From assembly GCF_002575655.3 (NCBI RefSeq), contig NC_053036.3:154170627-154234626 (forward strand): a stretch of DNA of 64,000 bases, read 5' to 3'. Source of the DNA: Aegilops tauschii subsp. strangulata (Eukaryota > Streptophyta > Magnoliopsida > Poales > Poaceae). The translations under genes were made by a program, and so were the position numbers. This document shows positions 55,922-64,000 of this stretch, one piece after another (the stretch's first letter is position 1; each line of letters starts with the position of its first letter). The notes under the pieces were generated by a model. The model was not told the origin of the DNA. It saw only the letters and a program-made list of their open reading frames with translations, and did not search any database.

Positions 55922-56155
55922 CTCCCTCTGGTCCTTTTTACTTCCGTCAACCGTTTGCGAAGTGTTTGACCAAATTTATACTAAAAATATCAATATATAC
56001 AATACTGATTATAATGAGTATAAGAACTTTTTATAATGAGTATAAAAATATTGATTTGACATTGTGAATGTTGATACATTTTTCTATAAGTTTGGTCAAA
56101 GTAGAGGTACATTGACTTCAGACAAAACTTAAATGCACAATGCAGACTAGTTCCT
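55922..56155. mobile_element. Degenerate Stowaway-type MITE
   Basis: It starts CTCCCTCTGGTCCTTTTTAC after TA. The interior has GTTTGACCAAATTTATA ... TATAAGTTTGGTCAAA in inverted arrangement. The right end is eroded (TTCCTCCGTCCAG nearby). Confidence 0.65.
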
Positions 56156-57010
56156 CCGTCCAGGTGCGTGCCATGTCCTATCTTGTCATCACAACAAGGT
56201 TAGCTATTAGAGTACTACTACCTCCCTTCTAGTTTAAAGGGCTCGATTAAAAAATTTCACCTACTAGCAAGATAGAGGCGGTGGAATAGTTTTTGTAGTC
56301 TACAAAAGTACTCAACTAATGCTGTCGTTCTTCACAAAAAAATGTGTTTACCAATGCATGCATGAACACTAGTTACTCTAACCCCCCTCTATTCTTTAAT
56401 TCTTTGCCACATTAGCATGTTTGCTATTCCCGTGTACATGATACCAGCTAAGATACCACCATTATGGCCAGCCTTAATCATCGCATGCAATAATTTAGTG
56501 CACCTTGAAATATGAACATGTGTGGGGCGTGTATGTTTTTAATGACTTGAGACTATACCTAGCCCGGCATGCAAGATGAGACTTATTTTGCACCATTCCC
56601 CATACCTGGAGGAAGCCCGTTCGTCTCCAAATCTTTTCCTCTCCATGTGTGGAAAAAATATGCCTGCCAGACTCTCCTTCTCCCTCCGGCGGTCCCACCA
56701 CTCCACCCCATGTGGAAAAAATCTGCATGCATGACTCTCCTCCCCCCGCGCTCGTCCAATCTGTTCCGACAGCAATATTTCCACCCCTTCCCTCCCTCGT
56801 ACTTTACTCCATCAAATATGCCCATGTAGCTGTTACGTTAATCACGCAACATATCTTCCGGGACGCTGCTTCAGTTACTTAACTGCAGGTGCATTGGGCC
56901 ACTGACATATGGGCCCAACAGGGGTCTGGCCCACATGTCAGTGACACAACTGGACCTGCAGTTAAGTCAGTGCAGCTCAGTCCATATCTTACGTAGGTGT
57001 GCATTGCTCG
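56156..57010. other. Intergenic DNA with a hairpin and small duplication
   Basis: A phrase CCATGTGGAAAAAATCTGC is loosely duplicated near 56644 and 56709, making open frames on both strands with no domain. The hairpin is listed separately. No gene is supported. Confidence 0.35.
56878..56966. repeat. 89-bp imperfect inverted repeat (MITE-like)
   Basis: CTTAACTGCAGGT at the left is mirrored by ACCTGCAGTTAAG at the right, with ACTGACATATGGGCC against GGCCCACATGTCAGT inside. It can fold into a long hairpin about 45 bases before the TATA box of the next gene. No clear target duplication was read. Confidence 0.6.
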
Positions 57011-57020
57011 CTATAAATAC
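57011..57020 (+). promoter_or_regulatory. TATA box of the 57063 ORF
   Basis: CTATAAATAC lies 43 bases before the ATG at 57063, a correct position for a plant core promoter. Confidence 0.5.
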
Positions 57021-57062
57021 TGTGCCTCCCACGACATTCGGAAGAACGCTCACGTCGACCAC

Positions 57063-57650
57063 ATGGCAGCGTCGGCGTTCTCAATCTTGCCAGCACGCGC
57101 GTCGGAGCACGCATCGGCTCCCCGCTACGAGGAGAACACCGCGCCACCCGCCGAGCCCCCCAGCCTTGAGGAGCTTTGGAAAGAAATGGATGTAGCCATG
57201 TGGGAGGCTTTGCCTCCAGCAGAGCACGCCAAAATAGAGGTACAGAAGAAGGCCGAGGAAGAGAAGCGCGCCGCGGGGCAAGCTGCCTGGCAGGTCTATG
57301 TCGCGTCCGAGAGAGTCAGGCAATTGGCTCTTTGGTAGAAGGCTCGTGCAAGGGCCGTGAGGGTGGCGGAGGACGCCCGTGCGAAAGCCCTGAGTGCAGT
57401 CGGGCCCAAGCGCCTCATCTACACTTGGCGGTACGTGGACCGGGTGCACGCTTCCAGCGAGGAGGATTACCTATTGGCGCCGGGTCACCAAACCGGTGAG
57501 ATCACCCTTGCCCGCCGGCAAGCCGCCAATCAGCACCTCACGAGTTGCGAGGCTAAGGAAGAGGCGTTGTGTCGGCGCGCTGGGAAACGGCCGCGCACCA
57601 GGGCACTCATGGCGCGCCGCAAGCGCTCCTGCGAGCGCCGTGGCTTTTAG
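57063..57650 (+). pseudogene. Unknown charged protein, one in-frame TAG
   Basis: The frame starts MAASAFSILPARASEHASAP and runs 195 codons to TAG 57648-57650. An in-frame TAG at codon 92 (57336-57338, QLALW, stop, KARARA) interrupts it; CAG to TAG would account for it, and the frame on both sides is otherwise clean. The product is Ala/Glu/Arg-rich and likely helical (KIEVQKKAEEEKRAAGQAAW, then RAVRVAEDARAKALSAVG). The end is basic (RRAGKRPRTRALMARRKRSC). No domain was recognised. Its base composition is high in GC compared with the flanks. It could be an expressed gene only if the stop is an error or is read through. Confidence 0.55.
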
Positions 57651-58800
57651 TAGGAGTATAATTTAGTTTCGTAAGGTGATCTCATTAGTTTTGGGACACA
57701 AATGATAAATCCCGAACGTTCGGGAATTATTAGCGTCCTTAATTAAGTATGTAAGAGGGAAAGTTTGGAAACCTTGTGTATCCGTACGCATTTTGTAAGT
57801 AGGTGCATATAGCACAAACTTTACTATATACTATCACACTACACATCTTTCTCTATATATGCTTGCAGACTGTCCTACTCCCTCCGTCTAGGTGAATAAG
57901 TCATCTTTGGTTGTGCACCGTGACCAAGAAGGAAGGAAGACTTTATACACCTAGACGGAGGGAGTACTACTATTACTTATGTACGTGCAAATGCACTTTT
58001 CAACATTACAATGCGGTTTTTGTAAAAGTAGAAAAACAACACTAGTCAAGCTTGTGAAATGATTCAATGCAAAAATGCTCGCTTGATTGTTTACTTTTAG
58101 CTTCCTTCTCTGTGGTTATTTCTCTGTCGTACTTTGTACGGAGTATCTCACTGGTCGGAAAGCCATGCAAATTCCCAAACCGCTTCCTACACCCTGTATC
58201 GAATTTTTTGCCTAACAAGTTGTGCCGTGCAATTGGAATTCCAACTTGAGTACTAGTAATACTAGTAGGAGTACCAGGGGCCAGTTTGTTTTGGGGCCTT
58301 AATGTTACTCTCCACTGTGACTAGTCTTATGGGAAAAGCTGGGGAAGAGACGGCTTATTTTTTAAGCCGCCAAAATAACAGGCCCTAGGAGTAGTAGCTA
58401 GGGATCGAGTGTGCAAGATGAACCGCAGAAAGTAAATGTAGAGAGATGAAATGCAAAAAAGACAGAGGGATGTGATGGTTGCTTGTCCGTTTATTTTACC
58501 AGGCCACTTATTACTGGTAGTGGTTGGGTTTTGTGATATGATGGCTTAGTGCCGCGCCACAAGCGGGGTGAGAGTGAGACTCCCGTGCAGCGCCGCCCTC
58601 TACACTTGTACTACATCGGTCATGTTTTATTAGTCCCCCATTGAATTTGACTGAAGATTTAACTGACAAAATGTTAGTGCATGTCAACAAAAACTATATC
58701 GTTGGATTCGTATTTGAACATAGTTTTCAATGATATAATTTTAGGTGACATGCATCAGCATTTATCGTACTATATATAAAGTAAGTTCAATTTTTGGTCG
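57651..58800. other. Intergenic DNA with small MITEs
   Basis: Besides the MITE at 57878-57964, about 58620-58790 looks like an eroded Stowaway copy (TTTATTAGTCCCCCATTG ... ). The rest has no recognisable gene. Confidence 0.35.
57878..57964. mobile_element. 87-bp Stowaway MITE
   Basis: The element runs from CTCCCTCCGTCTAGGTG to CACCTAGACGGAGGGAG, a nearly perfect inverted repeat, flanked by TA on both sides (57876-57877 and 57965-57966). It is a very short, well-preserved copy. Confidence 0.9.
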
Positions 58801-59368
58801 TACTAATCTATCGTAGTAAGGTGCTCATGCGTTGCACGGAAGAGTGAAATGCATTGATCGGGGAGTTGTTTATTTTGACAAAGGATGTGGGGGTCATCTC
58901 TAGAGCTCACAAACATCCGGGTGAAATAGATAAAAAGGTATCTTTTGCAAACAAAAGCGTTCAACTATTCAACCTGCATCCAAAACTTGTGAAGAAATAA
59001 CACTTATTGTGCTTTGCAAGAAATGATCTTTAAGAATTAGTTTTTGAGTATCAATTGTTATAAATGTTAGCTACATATGACATGACACTTTCTTATAGTC
59101 AACAGTTGGCTATACTATTAAGTATTAACCATGCCCTTATACACCTAGATGGAGGGATTAAATCAGGATGACTTGGAAGGGGCAGAGGAGATGTAAGAAA
59201 TGGTTCATAGTAAGTCTTTCACCAGTACTGTAGTAAAAATTCATCCAAGGAAGATTCTAGACTAAACTATAAATGGATACACTTTTATTCATGCGTGATA
59301 CTCCAATAGAGCAAGATCATGCATGGAAGTCTCCACATGCTTAGACAGCGGATTAGACTGAGCGAAGA
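58801..59368. other. Intergenic DNA, possible eroded transposon end
   Basis: GCTCATGCGTTGCACGGAAG at 58822 resembles the inverted Helitron-like end, but the CTAG border is lost (TCGTAGTAAGGTG). No gene is seen. Confidence 0.3.
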
Positions 59369-60284
59369 CTAAGTATCAACATTTAACTTGATAATGCGTA
59401 TGTCCAGGTGAACCTCCTTGGAGTCCCCGTGCACCGCGTTGGGGGGTAAATCATACCATGTGTCTTCCATGTACACATCGGCAGGAAGGTCCCAGCTCTG
59501 CAAATTCCTAGTCAGCATGATAGAGCCGGTGTCGCCGCCCACGTACCTCGGAGGGGTATTAACAATGAGCACGCACCCGTACATCGGCCTTGTGTCAGTG
59601 TCAGCGTCAGCGGCGTCGCCCCTGACGCACACTATAGAGACGGGGTGGTGGCCTGCGCGGGCCTCGCCGGTGCCCACAATCAAGAGAGGAAGACGCTGCT
59701 GTCCTCCTCCGAGACTAGCAGGCGGCGGTGATCCTCCAGCGACTCTGGCATGGTGAACGAGTAGCACGTCTCGTACTTGATGTTCTCCGCCAAGGGCCAG
59801 AAGTGACCGCTGCACGCATCCGTGAGGTGATGCACGATTTATGCCGTCGAGCCCCAAAACGGCATCGGGAACTCATAGCAGTTGACGAAGGGCTCCTTGG
59901 AGGCATCGACCAGGTTGTCCAGGAAACGGGGGTGGCTGTAGGGGACGTTGCGCCAGTTGAATATATGAGCAAGTTACTACGAGATTTAATCTGAATAAGC
60001 ACAAAATAAATCATGACGGCTATAACAGAGATTAAACTAATCATGTGGACTAGCATAGTAGATGAACAGATAGAATCTAGTAGGATACAGAGTAGAAACA
60101 TGAATTCTACCACGATTTCAAACAGGAAGGACAGAAACACATACGGTGCAACGGGAGCAGCACCGTTGGCGCTGAGGTTGTCGCCCATGTCGTTGAGGAA
60201 GAAGTTACCGAGGTCGGGGAAGAAGTCGTCGTCGGTGAAGTCGTGGTTGCCAGCAGTCGCGAGAGTGCGCTCCCCAAATTTCAT
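59369..60284 (-). pseudogene. Unknown two-exon gene with a stop and a frameshift
   Basis: Exon 1 starts MKFGERTLATAGNHDFTDDD at 60284 and ends near VAPYV, followed by GTATGTG. Exon 2 resumes near 59958 (NWRNVPYSHPRFLDNLVDAS), then an in-frame TAA at 59839-59841 and a frameshift near 59680 before the frame RLPLLIVGTGEARAGHH to the end at 59369. The acceptor is not certain. The acidic, aromatic exon 1 and the VYMEDTWYDLPPN region match no family I can name. Upstream (60288-60360) a 20-bp piece containing CTGCGCTCCATTCGGCGG is duplicated, next to a copy of the exon 2 stretch AACGTCCCCTACAGCCAC. Confidence 0.5.
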
Positions 60285-61432
60285 AGCGCCCGCCGAATGG
60301 AGCGCAGGAGGGAGTGGCTGTAGGGGACGTTGCGGCCGCCGAATGGAGCGCAGGAGTAGCACACGAAGCAGTAGATGGTGCTTCGGTGCCTAGAAATTTT
60401 TGTTTGGCATCGCTTGGGCAATGTAGGGCATCGTTGCCAAATACCCAAAAAGAAAATTTAGCACCGCTTTTGGCCTACATAGTGGAAGGCCTAAGACTGT
60501 ATATCTACTCTTATCTCTATCTCTACTACTCTTCTTTGTTTTTTATAACAAATCAAATAGTACTGCGCCGTCTGCTGCACGCCCGGCTGAACACGCCTCC
60601 TCGCCTCCATCATCACCAACTGAGTCTTTTATAGGAGTAGGAGTAGAGAAAAAAACGAGTTGGTGATGATGGTGTGCCGTGCAATGCACGGGCATCTTGC
60701 TAATTTTTTCGCATATAATTCCAAACACCACGTAGACACGGTCTTTGACCATATTACAACTATGTTAGTATCATTGTTAGTGGTCATCCGGTGCAAGTTA
60801 TTGCCCCGGGTGTTTTAACCTTTTTTTACTAAGGATATCTAGCGATTGTTCGGCAAGATCTCAATCCTGGCGAATCCCACGTAACCGTTGGATTTCCATC
60901 TGACGGTGGCCTGTTTTTAAGCCATAGTATTTGACAAAACCGCCACCCTTACACACATACTGTAACTGCGTTGCGTGCGTTTGCAACTGCAATATCTCCC
61001 AGCGAACGTTTGCTGGGGATTGGAGTTAGCACCGCTGGCGGTTCGTAGTCGTTCCACGCTCGGGCATTGAAGTTTGTAACTATTTTAGATTAGAATATAC
61101 TACTCCTCCGGTGCTAGTAGTAGAGGAGAGTCCTACTCCACTACTACTCTACTCAAGCAAGTTAGGGCATAGTAGTAGGTACTGTAGGGAGTACCAGTAC
61201 TATGATCACTCAAGCAAGCTGTCTGACTTCGATATGACCCTACGCTGCTGGCATGTGTCTCGTAAGTCAAGCAGCATGCTGTAGTCATCATCACCTGTCC
61301 ACTTCCCGCAGCACATATTCGCTTCTCCATCTTTGTCTGCTCTTCCATCCCTGCTAAGGCGCCTCCCCCCTCATCCAATCTTCCATCCCCGCTAAGGCGC
61401 CTCCCCCCTCGTCCGAAACCCAAGCACTAACA
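60285..61432. other. Intergenic DNA with a Helitron-like end
   Basis: A 25-base stretch (60581-60605) matches 12447-12471. CATCATCACCAACT at 60608 is inverted at 60658 (AGTTGGTGATGATG). The segment ends CCGTGCAATGCACGGGCATC plus TTGCTAA at 60700, a Helitron-like terminus. From 60830 on, nothing is recognised until the duplicated 36-bp unit CTAAGGCGCCTCCCCCCTC (about 61357 and 61393) just before the next gene. Confidence 0.4.
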
Positions 61433-62801
61433 ATGGCAGAACCGAGCAGCGTCCGCCGAAAGAGTGGCTGGAATTCGCTCCCCACAGAGGTAATCAAGCT
61501 CACTGGTTCGCATGTGGACAATCTCAGTACCATGCCGCTCACCGCGTGCTCGTCAGGGCTATACCGTTTATTCAAAGCCCTCAAGCCGGAGCTTTTTAAG
61601 CCAGCTCCTTGCTTGTTGATGCCACCTGATCTTCAGAAACGGCGTGTCACGCAACATAACAATCGTAGGGTGGCAAGCATCAACCCCCTTGACTGTGATC
61701 CGATCCCCGTCACCCTCAACTACATGAACGGTATGTACTGGGTCGGCATGAACACGTCTTGGATGGTGCTCGTCGACGGTCGCGGCAGCTGGATGCTCGT
61801 GGAGGTCTACACCCGGCGATTGATCCCCCTTCCTTCGATTAACACTGCACTACTTTGGCACTGCGGCCCAGAATACTCGGAATCTTACAGTAGACAGATG
61901 ATACCAAGTTTGATTTTCTCAAGGTTGTAATCTGCCAAGTGCCGACAAGATCTGCGAATTATAAAGACTTCAGGCTAATTGCGTTCTTCAACCGCGGTCT
62001 CGCCTATCTGACAGGTCACTGCGGTAAGTGGATAAATCTGCACGTCCATCGCAGGATCATACACCCTCCATGGTTCTCTGGTGCCATTGAACACAAGGCC
62101 TTCATTCACGCCCTCGACTCCTTCTATGGCTGGACGTATTGCTGGCCTACTCCAGTCATGGCTACAAACGGCTGTTACAGAAGTATGTTACTTTCCTATG
62201 ATATCATGATGGCTTGCTTATATTACTGTCAACATTTACTGAAAAATATTCATGCTCATAACATGCTGTCCTTAAGATTGACTACATCAAGAGCCCTTTT
62301 TTATTTGACTCCAACTTTTTTGAGGGTTATTTGACTCTAACTTGATATGATGTTGTAGGCCGCCTGGTGTCCCTACCCTTCCTAATCCCAGAACCTTTCA
62401 AAGAAAAGCGGCATGGCAGTTGCAGGTGGTTCCTGGCTCAATCAAACGACGGCGAACGATTGACGATCGTTCGCATGTACCGGACGTGTTGTTTCACGGA
62501 ATACAATCACATTCACTGCAAGGTATTTGAGCAGGATCCCAGCTTCTCTGGGCCTTCAGGAATTTTTGACTGGAGGTTGATAAGTAGCCTTGGTACACGC
62601 TCTCTATTTGTCGGACTGAATTATCTGATTAATCAGGAGATAACCGACGGCAAGGATCATGATGGCAGCGCGGTTTCGTTCATGAGGCAAAACTATGTGT
62701 ACACAGCGTACAATGCGTCTCTGCATGCACCATACCCTGATATGTGCCGCCACGCTCTGCAGCCCAAAGTAAGAGAGAGGGTCGCAAGTATCAGACTTTG
62801 A
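61433..62801 (+). pseudogene. F-box/DUF295-like gene, one frameshift
   Basis: Two exons: 61433-62182 and 62359-62801 (donor GTATGT at 62183, acceptor TTGTAG at 62357-62358). They are in phase if the exon 1 frameshift near 61890-61905 is allowed for. The start is MAEPSSVRRKSGWNSLPTEV, where WNSLPTEVIK followed by LSTMPLTACSSGLYRLF is F-box-like. The DUF295-type body has DGRGSWMLVEVY, and WRLISSLGTRSLFVGLNYLI and a NYVYTAYNASL end in exon 2. In plants such genes encode E3 ligase adaptors (F-box) of poorly known targets. Genes of this group turn over quickly in grasses. It is the best candidate for an ordinary host gene here; the frameshift may be an assembly error. Confidence 0.65.
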
Positions 62802-63159
62802 CCTGCTGGCTGGAGTTTCCCCCGTCAGGCACCCATGTGGTCCAAGCCGTCTGCCAATCTCCACAGCTTAATAAATAGTAACGTCTAACTGAGCCTCTTA
62901 GTTAGATGTGTACACTTGGTGTAGTAGGATCTTTATTTAGTTTGATGCATACACTTGTTCTTTTTTGGTATCCCTTTTGTAATGATGGCTTATGTTTGGT
63001 TTGGAAGAGAGAGTTGCGTCTTCACTCTTCTGGCCTGCTTACTGCTTCTGTTGCACCCCCAGCCCTAGTTGTTGCTGCTACTGTTTTCAATGTACAATCA
63101 GTAGTATATTTCGTCTGTTGATTGAATAAATGTGTTGTTAGAACGACAAACATAATGTT
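62802..63159. other. 3' UTR of the DUF295-like gene and spacer
   Basis: AATAAATAG at 62869 is a polyadenylation-signal-like site about 68 bases after the stop. The following 300 bases are T-rich and carry nothing else recognised. Confidence 0.4.
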
Positions 63160-63309
63160 TTGGAAGTCGTTGCACGGTTCGATCCTTTAGTGCCCCGTAC
63201 TGTACGTAGCGCATACTATTTTTCATACGGAACACATTTTCCACTTGTTGATAAGATGCAACCCACTGATGAAGGCCCAATAGAGGAGCCCATAATTAAC
63301 TGGAAGGGA
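63160..63309 (+). pseudogene. Possible exon remnant
   Basis: A short frame (VVARFDPLVPRTVRSAYYF, then FPLVDKMQPTDEGPIEEPI) runs up to a GTACAT donor-like sequence at about 63331. Composition looks coding, but there is no start, no partner exon and no recognised domain, so it is only a candidate fragment. Confidence 0.25.
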
Positions 63310-64000
63310 GGCTCTCACATGAATCCAGCCCAGGTACATGCTCATGGTCCCCTAAACATAAATAAGTAAATAAATAAAGCTAAATGCTCATGCACCAGTT
63401 CTTTAAATTCATGATTTAACAGGAGGATATTATTTCCTATGATAGTGTCGTTACATTCAGTCGATATTATTCTTAGGCAAAGATAGCAACCAGTCTTCTT
63501 TCTCCCACCATTTTCTTCCTGCAACGAGCGGACATGCAAATCGTAGTCAACTTCGTAAATAGTTCCGGTCCATTTTTATTTTTCAAGAAGAATGTCCAAC
63601 CCAGCCCAGCACATTGGTGACAGCACTTTATCCTCCGCCTTGGTGCGCTCGCCGCGGCGCCGCCATCCGGCCCTGTCAACATAGGTTTTTTATTCGAAAC
63701 GGCCCCTTTCAACATAGTGAATCGGGAGAGGACTGTAGTTGTGAGTATGACAGTAGGGACCCACCAGGTCCACTCCCGAACACAAGCAAGCGCCTCTTTT
63801 ACTACTCAGATGAACCACTCGTTTTTTTACTGTAATCCACCCTGCTGATATCTGGGACGCACATCATTTTCAACGTATAGTCAATTAACGACATAATTGC
63901 ACAACTTTTTTTTGAGTAGTAATTCGGAGGAGCGGGCTATAAACTGGGTTGTGCGGTCTCTGTGGCCCGTCTAACAACATGACCAGCCCAGCAATTTTTT
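63310..64000. other. Intergenic DNA to window end
   Basis: Nothing firm was found. The last 100 bases (GGGCTATAAACTGGGTTGTG) look promoter-like but the window ends. Confidence 0.3.

Noticed and set aside
58801..58870. Inverted Helitron-like end
   Set aside because: The CTAG border is absent; similarity is limited to a short GC-rich core.

Overview
The window is plant nuclear DNA from a grass, most likely a Triticeae species (wheat, Aegilops or a relative). The reasons are the nested LTR retrotransposons with Triticeae-type termini, a CACTA end with TGGGCCGGCCCA subterminal repeats, Stowaway MITEs with CTCCCTCCG ends, spliced genes with GT/AG borders, and TATA promoters. Nothing is bacterial. 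Family names are from memory of terminal sequences and are tentative; boundaries and target-site duplications (TSDs) were read directly.

Left part (1-17755). Positions 1-3137 are old retrotransposon DNA with a B3-like ORF broken by two stops. A CACTA transposon starts at 3138. It has seven 44-bp subterminal repeats, internal tandem repeats and a four-exon minus-strand gene (6244-7490) resembling the CACTA accessory ORF; its right end was not found. Next come Stowaway MITEs, CT/GA-rich DNA, a fold-back with Helitron-like ends (11001-11437), a small coiled-coil gene with a tandem-repeat segment (12932-13715), an AP2-like gene (13961-14545) and another Helitron-like 3' end (15021).

Centre (17756-54209). 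A promoter and a short host ORF starting at 17799 are interrupted twice. First insertion: a Fatima-like Tat-lineage Ty3/gypsy element (17834-46380, minus orientation), itself carrying an Athila-lineage element (22556-32608, minus, TSD CATAC) and a second Tat-type element (36250-44722, plus). Second insertion: a 7.4-kb LTR element without pol (46528-53967, minus, TSD ACGCA). When the inserts and one TSD copy each are ignored, the host frame stays open through to a stop at 54207-54209. Both Tat-type elements carry an antisense ORF between pol and the 3' LTR: a spliced coiled-coil protein in the first and an intact B3-like protein in the second.

Right part (54210-64000). This is the most gene-like stretch, and most of its genes are damaged. 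It holds a DnaQ-like 3'-5' exonuclease pseudogene with three in-frame TAG stops, an unknown 195-codon ORF with one TAG stop, an unknown two-exon pseudogene, and an F-box/DUF295-like gene with one frameshift. MITEs and a Helitron-like end lie between them.

A recurring feature is that many coding frames are otherwise open but carry stops explainable by a single C-to-T change, often CAG to TAG. This fits decay of methylated cytosines. I saw no convincing new defence or metabolic system. The best leads are the intact antisense B3-like ORF, the doubly interrupted host ORF and the C-to-T stop pattern.
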